From positions 62,001 through 126,000 of the IMG/VR virus record IMGVR_UViG_3300025466_000012: a stretch of 64,000 nucleotides of DNA, one strand, 5' to 3'. A program made the position numbers and the translations under genes. The stretch's first letter is position 1. The number at the start of each line of letters is the position of its first letter. Below, in pieces: positions 24,716 to 32,688 of this stretch. Below the pieces are notes generated by a model, which ran no database searches, had not been told where the DNA came from, and saw nothing but the letters and a program-made list of their open reading frames with translations. This DNA is from a virus.

Positions 24716-24733
24716 CGATAGGAGAATCAAATG
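24716..24733 (+). repeat. 18-bp direct repeat flanking the methyltransferase gene (right)
   Basis: Exact copy of 23832-23849, here serving the 64-residue gene at 24731. The DNA between 24597 and 24715 (about 120 bases) holds no gene that I can see. Confidence 0.8.
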
Positions 24734-24925
24734 GCATCAACGTTAACAAAATTGACCAAGGTAAATGAATCAATTACCCTCAATCGCTATGACAACGGCT
24801 TCATGGTCGAAATCGGCGGCCGAGACAAGAAAGAAGATTGGAAAACTGCCAAGATCATGTGTAGCACCGAAGAAGAAATGATCGCTGTGATCCGAGAGTG
24901 GAATTCAATGGACGTGGACAATTAA
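24731..24925 (+). CDS. Small phage protein, 64 aa
   Basis: Begins MASTLTKLTKVNESITLNRYD. A compact beta-beta-alpha pattern (GFMVEIGGRD, TAKIMCSTEEEMIAVI) recurs in small phage proteins, but no function is assignable. Ribosome site AGGAG is part of the 18-bp repeat. Confidence 0.68.
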   Translation: MASTLTKLTKVNESITLNRYDNGFMVEIGGRDKKEDWKTAKIMCSTEEEMIAVIREWNSMDVDN

Positions 24926-24927
24926 TC

Positions 24928-25437
24928 ATGGCCACATGGACTATCAAAACCTATCATAAAAAAAACTGCCAAGAAGTTGAACACTGGAGTCAAGACAACG
25001 GAGATGGTCGGATCACAGTCACCAACGGTTATCGTTACGGTGAGTGGACTGTGGAAACCACTGATGACAATCCTCCAGAATTCGAATTTACAGAAGTACC
25101 CGGCGGCAATGGCAAACGAGACAGCATCGACATGTACAACTGCCAAGGCTCCAACATAGAAAGCGTAGATCTTGTCGAAATGTTCGACGGTGGATGTTGG
25201 TATGACGTGGAAATCGAAGGGCTGGATGACGAGGCCGAAGAAGAAATCCAGGAATTCCTTGATGAAAACAGTACCTGGGATCTCGAAGATCGCGAACAAG
25301 ATCCTTGGCACCATAGCGACACTGAATGCTGGGTCTGGGGCCCGATCGAGATCTCTAACACAGTGTCTGGTGAACGTGTACGCATTATTTGTGCTGATGC
25401 GGATGGCAACGTGGTAGATTTCAAAGAGGAAGATTGA
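24928..25437 (+). CDS. Acidic conserved phage protein, 169 aa
   Basis: Start at MATWTIKTY, 2 bases after the upstream stop. The second half is strongly acidic (EIEGLDDEAEEEIQEFLDEN, then DLEDREQD) and ends in beta strands (CWVWGPIEI). Such charge could fit DNA mimicry or calcium binding, but nothing specific supports either. Function unknown. Confidence 0.7.
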   Translation: MATWTIKTYHKKNCQEVEHWSQDNGDGRITVTNGYRYGEWTVETTDDNPPEFEFTEVPGGNGKRDSIDMYNCQGSNIESVDLVEMFDGGCWYDVEIEGLDDEAEEEIQEFLDENSTWDLEDREQDPWHHSDTECWVWGPIEISNTVSGERVRIICADADGNVVDFKEED

Positions 25438-25438
25438 T

Positions 25439-26086
25439 TTGGTTAAAAAAAATGCATTTTGGACCTGGTTTGAACAAGAAGCCGAGCCCAACCTGGCGCA
25501 TCGAGCCAGCACATTTAGGCAGATGTTTGAATATCTGGATCAGCAATCGGGTCCGATTTGTATTATAGAAACCGGGTGTGCCAGAGCAGCCGGTAATTGG
25601 GCCGGTGATGGACAAAGCACTGTGTTGTTTGATAGATACGTGACCGAACGTGGTACAGACAGCCAAGTGATCACTGTGGACCTGAGCGAACAATCGGTAG
25701 TGGCCTGTAGGCTTTTGGTAGGTGATCAAACCACAGTGGCACAGGCCGACAGCGTGCGTTATCTGGACCACCTGGTGCGTACTGCCGATGGCCTCCACCC
25801 CAATTTGGTCTATCTTGACAGCTACGATCTAGATTGGGATTACTGGTTCCCCAGTGCTGCACACTGTCTCAAGGAATTCTCGGCCATACATCCTTTGCTC
25901 AAACCCAACACACTGACAGTGACAGACGACAGTCCTGCAGTCACGCACATCATGGAATCCGGAGAACGCACAATAATATCCGGCGCCAAGCCAGCCGGCA
26001 AAGGTCGCTTGTTGGCCGAGTATGCACAACAGGTTGGTATTGAACCCTTGTTTGCACAGTATCAAATAGGATGGATCGGACTTTGA
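25439..26086 (+). CDS. Class I methyltransferase-like protein
   Basis: 215 residues. The only good start is TTG at 25439 (AGAGGAAG upstream). The motif CIIETGCARAAGNWAGDGQST with VITVDLSEQSVVACR is a Rossmann-type SAM-binding pattern seen in a phage family often placed beside glycan genes. LVYLDSYDLDW is the Asp-rich post-strand. SAM binding is likely; substrate unknown. The end overlaps the next gene by 16 bases. Confidence 0.72.
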   Translation: MVKKNAFWTWFEQEAEPNLAHRASTFRQMFEYLDQQSGPICIIETGCARAAGNWAGDGQSTVLFDRYVTERGTDSQVITVDLSEQSVVACRLLVGDQTTVAQADSVRYLDHLVRTADGLHPNLVYLDSYDLDWDYWFPSAAHCLKEFSAIHPLLKPNTLTVTDDSPAVTHIMESGERTIISGAKPAGKGRLLAEYAQQVGIEPLFAQYQIGWIGL

Positions 26087-26625
26087 ACCAGTGCTCGGTC
26101 TGCAACTGTGACTACACCGATGATGAAGGTGGCATAGACGGCCACTTTGGCATGTTGCCAGTGAGTTTCTGCCCTACCTGCTTCAGTTGCATGTGCGACA
26201 TGGCCGGCCAGTTTATGGATCAAGAACATCCTGAACACGATGAACTGATCGAACATCTCAAAGGTGTACGCTACATTGTGATAAATGGAAATTATGGAGG
26301 GTTTGGTCTCAGCCGAGCCGCCGAACTGGCCTATCTAGATCGCACCGGAACAGTTTACACATTAGTAGATCGTGAAGATCGTGCTTCAACCATTCAACAA
26401 GGGCAACGTATCATGATCAACGGACGATATTGGAGCAGTCAAGCTATTGAAGCTATTGAACGCGATGATCCGGTACTAGTCAGCGTGGTGCGTGAAATGG
26501 GACCAGCGGCCAATGGCGAACATGCAGATTTGGCCATAGTACAAATTCCGGCCAACATTGAGTGGCAGATACAAGAATACGATGGTCGCGAATGGGTGGC
26601 TGAAAAACATCGCATCTGGAAATAA
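26071..26625 (+). CDS. Zinc-finger-containing conserved phage protein
   Basis: 184 residues. The N-terminal CSVCNCDY, then FCPTCFSCMC, gives up to seven cysteines for one or two zinc sites. Next comes YIVINGNYGGFGLSRAAEL, a core shared by many phage proteins of unknown function, then a C-terminal EWQIQEYDGREWVAE. No enzymatic motif is recognised. Confidence 0.75.
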   Translation: MDRTLNQCSVCNCDYTDDEGGIDGHFGMLPVSFCPTCFSCMCDMAGQFMDQEHPEHDELIEHLKGVRYIVINGNYGGFGLSRAAELAYLDRTGTVYTLVDREDRASTIQQGQRIMINGRYWSSQAIEAIERDDPVLVSVVREMGPAANGEHADLAIVQIPANIEWQIQEYDGREWVAEKHRIWK

Positions 26626-26643
26626 AAAAAGGTTAAATACACC

Positions 26644-28176
26644 ATGATATTTGGATCTGTTATTCTCGCCACCGCATTGTTGCTCAGTACTGTGGCTGCT
26701 TACTACTCAATCATGGGACTCACGGCCATATTTGCTGCGGCCGTGCTACCGGTCATGATCATGGGTGCCATCCTGGAACTGGGCAAGGTCGTGACCACAG
26801 TATGGTTGCACAACAACTGGTCTAGAGCCAGTTGGGTATTCAAGACCTACATGATTCCGGCTGTGTTCTTTTTGATGCTGTTGACCAGCATGGGCATTTT
26901 TGGACTACTGTCAAAAGCTCATTCGGATCAAAGCCTAGTATCAGGTGACGTCGCAGCCAAGATTGCCATATACGATGAAAAAATTCAAACTGAAAAGGAC
27001 AACATAGATGCAGATCGCAAGGCTCTCAAGCAAATGGATGAGGCTGTGGACCAAGTTATGGCACGCTCAACTTCGGAAGAAGGGGCAAGTAGATCCGGTG
27101 CAATTCGCCGAGGCCAGCAGAAAGAACGTGCTCGCCTCGCTCAGGACATTACAGCGAGTCAGCAGAGGATCGCCTCTCTCAACGAGGAGCGGGCACCTAT
27201 TGCCGCAGAAGTTAGGAAAGTGGAAGCGGAGGTCGGACCGATAAAGTATATAGCGGCCCTGCTGTACGGTGATAATCCTGACAGCAATGTGCTGGAACGT
27301 GCAGTGCGCTGGGTGATCATTTTGATCGTGTTGGTTTTTGATCCCTTGGCCCTGTGCCTGATCTTGGCCGCCAACAAGCAGTTTGAATGGGCTCGACAAG
27401 GCACAGGAGGATTCGTCCACGACACATCCGCCTATCCACCCAACGATGGACCCCTCACAGACAAACAGATCGAACAGCTACGACAACACAGCAAACAACA
27501 ACAGCCCACTGGCCCGGTCCGAGCCAAACAAACCCTATTTCAAGATTTTGAAGCAGTTCGAGAACCCAACAGCGACTGGATACAGACTGGTCCAGTCTTT
27601 GAGTACCATGATGACCATCCCGAATATGAATGGGATGATACACTCGATACCGATGTGGGTGAAAAGCCAACAGAGGAAGAAAAAGCCGCATACGAACAGT
27701 TTGTAGAGACCCGGAACGCTGGCAAATATCCAGAATCAGATTTACCAGAACCAGTGCAGGCTGAAGTGGCCTCGGCCGGTGGCGAGTACGTGGAAGTCAA
27801 CGGCAAACGGATGCACCACAAGGCCTTTGACCCGGCCAGTATCGATGCTGGCCATGCAGTGGAACGACAGCGTGCAGCCCGCCTACAAGCTGACAACGAG
27901 CCCGTCACACAGGCCACACAGGCCGGGTTTGGTACAGACTTTCCGTCTGATCCCAGCAAAGGTGATACCTTTGTGCGAGTAGATCGATTGCCCAGTACTT
28001 TGTACAAGTACAACGGTCGTGAATGGATCAACGTGGACAAAGAAACCAGCAACAGCTACCTTTACCAAGACAACTACCTGGACTATCTGATAGCTCGTAT
28101 CGATTCGGGCGAGTATGATCCTGAACTTTTGAGCGACACCGAGCGTGAAGCCATAGCAAGACGACTAGATATCTGA
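26644..28176 (+). CDS. Membrane protein with coiled coil, conserved in T4-like phages
   Basis: 510 residues. Three hydrophobic helices lie in the first ~95 residues (IFGSVILATALLLSTVAAYY, IFAAAVLPVMIMGAILELG, MIPAVFFLMLLTSMGIFGLL). A coiled coil follows (about 100-190), then a fourth membrane helix (WVIILIVLVFDPLALCLILA). A long acidic Pro-rich cytoplasmic tail ends in a small domain (DTFVRVDRLPSTLYKYNGREW). Relatives occur in cyanophages; the function is unknown. A TAAATAC element precedes the ATG by 6 bases. Confidence 0.75.
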   Translation: MIFGSVILATALLLSTVAAYYSIMGLTAIFAAAVLPVMIMGAILELGKVVTTVWLHNNWSRASWVFKTYMIPAVFFLMLLTSMGIFGLLSKAHSDQSLVSGDVAAKIAIYDEKIQTEKDNIDADRKALKQMDEAVDQVMARSTSEEGASRSGAIRRGQQKERARLAQDITASQQRIASLNEERAPIAAEVRKVEAEVGPIKYIAALLYGDNPDSNVLERAVRWVIILIVLVFDPLALCLILAANKQFEWARQGTGGFVHDTSAYPPNDGPLTDKQIEQLRQHSKQQQPTGPVRAKQTLFQDFEAVREPNSDWIQTGPVFEYHDDHPEYEWDDTLDTDVGEKPTEEEKAAYEQFVETRNAGKYPESDLPEPVQAEVASAGGEYVEVNGKRMHHKAFDPASIDAGHAVERQRAARLQADNEPVTQATQAGFGTDFPSDPSKGDTFVRVDRLPSTLYKYNGREWINVDKETSNSYLYQDNYLDYLIARIDSGEYDPELLSDTEREAIARRLDI

Positions 28177-28180
28177 CTGT

Positions 28181-29377
28181 ATGGCCACACCAGACAAGTG
28201 CAGCTTCTGCATCAAGCACAAGGATCAGGTGGTAAAACTGATCGTGGTTGATGATGCAGCCATCTGCAACGAATGTGTGGACCTGTGCAGTGGACTGCTG
28301 ACTGATCCCAAGAAAAACACACGCAAGCGTGATCGCAAATTTCGTATACCGGACCCAAAAGAGCTGTATGAATACCTGGATCAGTTCGTGATTGGTCAAG
28401 AAACAGCCAAGCGTGCCTTGAGCGTGGCCATCGTGAACCATTACAAAAGAATCAGTTATGACGGTCTAGACCTGGAACTGCAAAAAAACAACATCATGCT
28501 GTTGGGTCCGACCGGGGTAGGCAAGACCCTTATGGCCCGAGTGGTGGCCAAGTATCTCAACGTGCCGTTCGTGATTGCCGACGCCACAACCTTGACCGAA
28601 GCCGGTTACGTGGGTGATGATGTAGATGTGTTGATCAGTCGACTGTATGTTGCTGCGGACGGTGATGTTGATCAATGTCAACGTGGTATCGTGTTCCTGG
28701 ATGAAGTAGACAAGATAGCACGCAAAAGCGAAAGCAACACCGTCAGCAAAGATGTATCAGGCGAAGGCGTACAACAGGCCCTGCTCAAACTGATAGAAGG
28801 CACTCGATGCCGCATCAATCCAGCAGGGAATCGGCGCAATCAGTCCAGTGATTCGGTTGAGATAGACACTCGAAATATCCTGTTTGTGGCCAGCGGGGCT
28901 TTTGTTGGTCTGTCGGAAATAATAAAAAAACGCACAGCTGGCACCACTATGGGGTTTGGCGCCAACACTGCCATAGTCTCAACCGATCTTGCACCCATGC
29001 CCGACGATCTGGTACGCTACGGACTCATACCTGAATTTGTTGGAAGGTTTTCTGGCACTGTGGTCCTGCAAGAGCTCGATCTCGATCAACTGCGAGCCAT
29101 ATTGATCACTATAAAAAACAATCTGGTAGATCAGTATCGTTGGTTGTTCCAGCAGGACGGAGTAGATCTGGTATTTGATTCAGACAGTCTGGCACTCATT
29201 GCCGGTCGCGCACTCAAGTCCGGCACCGGCGCACGTGGTCTACAGGCCGAAATCGAACGTGTGTTGTTGCCACACATGTACGATCTGCCACGCTACAGTC
29301 GCAACAACATACTTCACGTGGTCATCAACAAAGATCTGGTAAATACTCCCATGACTCTGTTACAGGAAAACACATGA
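28181..29377 (+). CDS. clpX: ATP-dependent unfoldase ClpX
   Basis: 398 residues (E. coli 424). The N-terminal zinc domain has Cys7, Cys10, Cys29 and Cys32. The AAA+ module has Walker A GPTGVGKT (109-116), Walker [10 protein letters not shown], the pore loop AGYVGDD, sensor 1 and sensor 2 GARGL. The ClpP-docking loop is Met257-Gly-Phe (E. coli IGF), so docking is possible. The ssrA-reading RKH loop is replaced by Asn217-Arg-Arg-Asn, suggesting altered substrate choice. It sits 4 bases after the membrane protein gene and overlaps rpsU. Phage-encoded ClpP (42354) and ClpS (31171) lie in the same window. Confidence 0.94.
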   Translation: MATPDKCSFCIKHKDQVVKLIVVDDAAICNECVDLCSGLLTDPKKNTRKRDRKFRIPDPKELYEYLDQFVIGQETAKRALSVAIVNHYKRISYDGLDLELQKNNIMLLGPTGVGKTLMARVVAKYLNVPFVIADATTLTEAGYVGDDVDVLISRLYVAADGDVDQCQRGIVFLDEVDKIARKSESNTVSKDVSGEGVQQALLKLIEGTRCRINPAGNRRNQSSDSVEIDTRNILFVASGAFVGLSEIIKKRTAGTTMGFGANTAIVSTDLAPMPDDLVRYGLIPEFVGRFSGTVVLQELDLDQLRAILITIKNNLVDQYRWLFQQDGVDLVFDSDSLALIAGRALKSGTGARGLQAEIERVLLPHMYDLPRYSRNNILHVVINKDLVNTPMTLLQENT

Positions 29378-29595
29378 AATTATATGGTCGATCAGTCTTG
29401 GTCAAGGACGACAATGTAGAAAAGGCCTTGCGCAAGTTCAAGAAAAAGATAGCCGATAGCGGTCTCTTGAACGAACTGCGCGACCGCGAAACCTATACCA
29501 AACCAACCACTGCCCGTAAAAAGAAAAAAGCCGCAGCGCAAAATCGGTGGCGCAAGCAGTTGCAGGCACAACAACTTCCAAAAAAATTATACTGA
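29374..29595 (+). CDS. rpsU: Ribosomal protein bS21
   Basis: 73 residues with the bS21 pattern: [32 protein letters not shown], then a Lys/Arg-rich helix ([15 protein letters not shown]). In bacteria bS21 sits near the anti-Shine-Dalgarno end of 16S rRNA. Phage copies are known in environmental phages and are thought to replace the host protein on ribosomes. It overlaps clpX by ATGA. Confidence 0.92.
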   Translation: MKLYGRSVLVKDDNVEKALRKFKKKIADSGLLNELRDRETYTKPTTARKKKKAAAQNRWRKQLQAQQLPKKLY

Positions 29596-29598
29596 TCC

Positions 29599-30594
29599 AT
29601 GGCCTATTGCAGGATAGTCAATCCCGGAGTGCTACGCTACAGTTGTAGCCAATATTCTCGACAGGCACTACAACACAGCTCGGCACTGGTTCTGTCAGAT
29701 CTGTCTAAAAATTCATTGACTGTGCATGATTTGACCAGCAATCTGTTGCTGATAGATTTCCTGGCCGAAGGACATGACCCCGACGTGATCGACCCCTTGA
29801 TCAAGTATCTCAGCACCATGATCGACGTTGCCCAGATACGGGTGTTGTTCAATGCCGCGGTCGACACCGACTCATTGCCCTACCGCGCCAGGTCATTTGT
29901 GACCCATTTTGCCAGTTGGGATGGAAGATTTGTCAATGACGGAGATCAAGCCAATGTGGTATTGGAACAAAAATTCCTGTGTCCGGTACGCAGGCCAAGT
30001 CTGGGACGGGCCTTGTTTGTCAGTCAATTGTTGTCCGCAGTGCCCAATGTGCGTGCCAGTTTTGGCAGCGGTTTTCCTACACACAGCCGCGATTTTCAAA
30101 AACATTTCCCCGATCATGTGTTGCCCATACTGTTCGATGGCGATGCTCAACAATACCAACACAATTTGGCGTCGGACCTGTTCCGCACCTGCCTGTTCAA
30201 CATCGTGGTCGAAACCAGCAATCAGATCGATACTGAAGGATGGACCAGCATTTTTATAACAGAAAAAACATTCAAGGCGTTTGATCTGTATCAGATACCT
30301 GTATGGTTCGCGGTTCCAGGTCTGGTCAATCAGGTGCGTCGGCTGGGATTTGATCTGTTTGATGATCTGGTTGATCACAGCTATGATTCTGAACCGGATC
30401 CCAAAATTCGATCCAGTCGGGTGATAGCTCAGATACAACAGCTGGACGCTGATCACAGTCTAGCAGATTGTCAACAGTTGCGCACACAAGTATGGCCACG
30501 GCTGTTGGCCAACCGAGACCGGCTGGACCAACTGACTGCTCAATACAATCACACCCAGGATCAGTTGATAGCCGAATTGATTGACACGCAGTGA
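29599..30594 (+). CDS. Glycosyltransferase-like protein (GT10/fucosyltransferase-type C terminus)
   Basis: 331 residues. The C-terminal half has FNIVVETSNQ, FITEKTFKAFDLYQIPVWF and LGFDLFDDLVDHSYD. This matches the pattern of GT10-like transferases, where xTEKxxxPF binds the sugar nucleotide. The N-terminal half is unassigned. A second, longer relative is encoded at 32636-33949. The donor and acceptor are unknown; glycan or virion modification is possible. Confidence 0.65.
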   Translation: MAYCRIVNPGVLRYSCSQYSRQALQHSSALVLSDLSKNSLTVHDLTSNLLLIDFLAEGHDPDVIDPLIKYLSTMIDVAQIRVLFNAAVDTDSLPYRARSFVTHFASWDGRFVNDGDQANVVLEQKFLCPVRRPSLGRALFVSQLLSAVPNVRASFGSGFPTHSRDFQKHFPDHVLPILFDGDAQQYQHNLASDLFRTCLFNIVVETSNQIDTEGWTSIFITEKTFKAFDLYQIPVWFAVPGLVNQVRRLGFDLFDDLVDHSYDSEPDPKIRSSRVIAQIQQLDADHSLADCQQLRTQVWPRLLANRDRLDQLTAQYNHTQDQLIAELIDTQ

Positions 30595-30611
30595 AAAAAC
30601 TGTTATAAATA
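30581..30611 (+). promoter_or_regulatory. Overlapping sigma70 promoter and perfect late octamer for hsp20
   Basis: TTGACA (30581-30586), 17 bases, TATAAA (30604-30609). The -10 is also the start of TATAAATA (30604-30611), identical to the T4 late consensus. The gene could therefore be read both early and late. Confidence 0.7.
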
Positions 30612-30616
30612 AACAT

Positions 30617-30665
30617 GTAGATGCCGATGGTCGGGTCTACACAGTCATCTTGCTTAATAAAGGAG
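30617..30665 (+). ncRNA. ROSE-like RNA thermometer candidate in the hsp20 leader
   Basis: Two hairpins in the 5' leader. The first (30617-30640) pairs GTAGA with TCTAC and CCGA with TCGG. The second pairs TTGCTT (30650-30655) with the ribosome site AAGGAG (30660-30665) around an AATA loop, leaving one G-G opposition. TTGCT against the Shine-Dalgarno with a G-G pair is the hallmark of ROSE elements in front of bacterial small heat-shock genes. Confidence 0.5.
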
Positions 30666-30671
30666 AAAAAT

Positions 30672-31103
30672 ATGACAAACACTTTAACCTTACGGTCTCT
30701 TGACCTTCCTTCGATACACAAATTTGGTATCGGATTTGATTCCATGTTTGATGAACTCAATCGAATACAGAATCAACAAACCAACTATCCGCCGTACAAT
30801 ATAGTGAAAATTTCAGAAGACAACTTCCTGATTGAAATCGCTGTGGCCGGATTTGCTCGAGATGAAATCGATATCCAGTTGGAAAATCGTGTGTTGACTG
30901 TGCGAGGAACCAAGACAGCATCAGCACATGACTATCTACACAAAGGTATCAGTGATCGTGATTTCGTAAGAAATTTCACCTTGGCCGAGCATGTGGAAGT
31001 GAATCATGCAGTGCAAAAAGATGGCATCTTGACTATCAATCTGGAACGTATCATTCCAGAGGAAAAGAAGCCAAAGACCATTGCTATCACTTACTCAAAG
31101 TAG
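30672..31103 (+). CDS. hsp20: Small heat-shock protein Hsp20/IbpA-type
   Basis: 143 residues from the ATG after AAAGGAGAAAAAT. It holds unfolding proteins for refolding or degradation. Alpha-crystallin domain: NIVKISEDNFLIEIAVAGF, IDIQLENRVLTVRGTK, FVRNFTLAEHVEV and KDGILTINLERIIPE. The N-terminal DSMFDELNRIQ is of IbpA type. It has its own promoters and a thermometer-like leader, and is followed by clpS. T4-like cyanophages also carry Hsp20. Confidence 0.92.
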   Translation: MTNTLTLRSLDLPSIHKFGIGFDSMFDELNRIQNQQTNYPPYNIVKISEDNFLIEIAVAGFARDEIDIQLENRVLTVRGTKTASAHDYLHKGISDRDFVRNFTLAEHVEVNHAVQKDGILTINLERIIPEEKKPKTIAITYSK

Positions 31104-31119
31104 TAAACTAGTGTAAATA

Positions 31120-31142
31120 CAGTGGGCGAGTCTCGCCCACTG
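31120..31142 (+). terminator. Perfect inverted repeat between hsp20 and clpS
   Basis: CAGTGGGCGAG T CTCGCCCACTG: 11-bp arms around one base, with no T-run after it. It may be an attenuating hairpin, an mRNA 3' end stabiliser or a protein-binding palindrome. Confidence 0.6.
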
Positions 31143-31170
31143 CTATACAACCAAGGTAAAAGGAACCAGC

Positions 31171-31479
31171 ATGTCACAATCAGACGCCATAACAAAAATA
31201 AAAATCAATCACGAGTTGGCAGAACCACCCATGTTCAAGGTCATATACCTCAATGATAGCCTGACCACCATGGAGTTCGTGATTGAAACCTTGATGAGTT
31301 TTTTTAATTATACCACCGAAACTGCTGTCAAGATCACCGAAGATATACATACTCTAGGTGCAGCCACTGTGGCAGTGTTGCCATATGAAATAGCCGAGCA
31401 AAAGGGTATCGAAGTCACAGTACATGCTCGCACACAAAATTTCCCGCTACAGATCAAGCTAGAACCCGAAGTGCCATAA
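31171..31479 (+). CDS. clpS: Clp protease adaptor ClpS
   Basis: 102 residues. The N-degron pocket motif is VIYLNDSLTTMEFVIETL (E. coli ILVNDDYTPMEFVIDVL), with the helix IHTLGAATVAVLPYEIAEQKG carrying the conserved pocket His. ClpS normally delivers N-end-rule substrates to ClpAP. Here only ClpX is phage-encoded, so it may act on host ClpA or on the phage ClpX. A TAAATAC element (31114) and the palindrome lie upstream. Confidence 0.92.
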   Translation: MSQSDAITKIKINHELAEPPMFKVIYLNDSLTTMEFVIETLMSFFNYTTETAVKITEDIHTLGAATVAVLPYEIAEQKGIEVTVHARTQNFPLQIKLEPEVP

Positions 31480-31518
31480 AACTAGTACAGCATAACACCC
31501 GGGCGGACAACTCTCAAT

Positions 31519-32307
31519 CTAGAACTTTATTTCAATGCGTTTGGGATGGTACACCGACTGTTTCCATTCGGTGTTGCCACGTCCGCGACAGTTGTTCACA
31601 TAACGGACTCCTTGGCTGATACGATCCACTGATTTGTGATAGTGCCCAAAGCACCAGGTGTCAATCTTGTGTTCGGTATCGCGAGTGAGCACAGTGCTCA
31701 TGAGACTGTTGCCCATGGTGTTGAACCTGTACTCACCACGCAGGTCCAGATCGTGTTCGATAAGCCAGCTGGCTGGCACAGTATGAGTGACCAACACAAT
31801 GCGTCGCACTTCTTGATGTGTTTGCAATCTTTTGACACTGTTGATCAGATACATGGCATCCTGGTATGCCCTGAGTTCGATTTCGTTACTGACCGGTGCA
31901 GGAAAACCATAGCGATCCTGCGTCCAGACTCGGGTTTCTTCAAGATCTATGTCGGCATCAAAATCGTAACTCCACCAACCGTTGGCAGCCAAGATGGCCA
32001 CACCATTGATTATGACCACATCGCTGTGCAAATAAACCACACCGGGTATGGATTTCAGGGTTTGTTCTACAGCTTGATAACTGCCGTTGAGGTCATCCAG
32101 TTGATGTCTATGTTCGTCGTTGCCATCTATATAAAACACAGCCTGGTAGCAACAAGCCAGGTGCCCGAGTGCATCTTCCATGGCTGCTGGATCTCGGCCA
32201 ACATCGCCGGCTACCACACAATAGGGACTGGTGGCTTGCCCGGTCCAGTCAAACTGCGGCCAGGTATCAACGTGTAGATCAGAAATTAAATCAAAGGCAA
32301 ATGTCAT
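31519..32307 (-). CDS. Calcineurin-like metallophosphoesterase I
   Basis: 262 residues. Motifs in order: ISDLHVD (DxH), VAGDVGRD (GDxxx), YIDGNDEHRH (GNxE/H variant), LVTHTVP and CFGHYHKS (GHxH). These ligate two metals for phosphoester hydrolysis. The substrate is unknown. A second family member is encoded at 60249-61172 with a more standard GNHEH. It converges on clpS; a TAAATA element lies just upstream on the minus strand. Confidence 0.85.
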   Translation of the reverse strand: MTFAFDLISDLHVDTWPQFDWTGQATSPYCVVAGDVGRDPAAMEDALGHLACCYQAVFYIDGNDEHRHQLDDLNGSYQAVEQTLKSIPGVVYLHSDVVIINGVAILAANGWWSYDFDADIDLEETRVWTQDRYGFPAPVSNEIELRAYQDAMYLINSVKRLQTHQEVRRIVLVTHTVPASWLIEHDLDLRGEYRFNTMGNSLMSTVLTRDTEHKIDTWCFGHYHKSVDRISQGVRYVNNCRGRGNTEWKQSVYHPKRIEIKF

Positions 32308-32331
32308 GATACATATTTAAAAGGAAATGCA

Positions 32332-32688
32332 ATGAACATAATATTTGGAACCGACCTAGTCGAAGGCATAGCGCAAAAACACACCCTGTTGGAATTGGAT
32401 ACCATACGTGTGATATCCACCGGCCAACTGAGCACAGCCTATTGTGTGGTAGAGAAGATACCAGTCGACGAGCTGACACGATTGGAAGAAATGAAAAATC
32501 TTCACGATGCCATGTTACAGGATTACAAGACCCGTGCCTGGAACGAGTGTGAAAAGAAGTTGCAACAACTCATGCACGCCTGGGGTACCGAGCTGGACAG
32601 TTTCTATGAGATCATGTTGGCCCGTGTCACGGAATTCAAGATCCAGGATCCAGGTCCATCATGGACAGCGGTCGTTGATCGAGACTAA
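32332..32688 (+). CDS. Conserved phage hypothetical protein, 118 aa
   Basis: N-terminal beta segment (TDLVEGIAQKHTLLELDTI, AYCVVEKIP) followed by two long helices (LTRLEEMKNLHDAMLQDY, CEKKLQQLMHAWGTELD). Similar proteins occur in T4-like environmental phages, from memory. It overlaps the convergent glycosyltransferase-like gene by 53 bases. Function unknown. Confidence 0.7.
   Translation: MNIIFGTDLVEGIAQKHTLLELDTIRVISTGQLSTAYCVVEKIPVDELTRLEEMKNLHDAMLQDYKTRAWNECEKKLQQLMHAWGTELDSFYEIMLARVTEFKIQDPGPSWTAVVDRD

Noticed and set aside
24597-24730. Hidden small gene between the two methyltransferase-flanking repeats
   Set aside because: All frames close quickly or run out of frame into the next gene; no start has a ribosome site.
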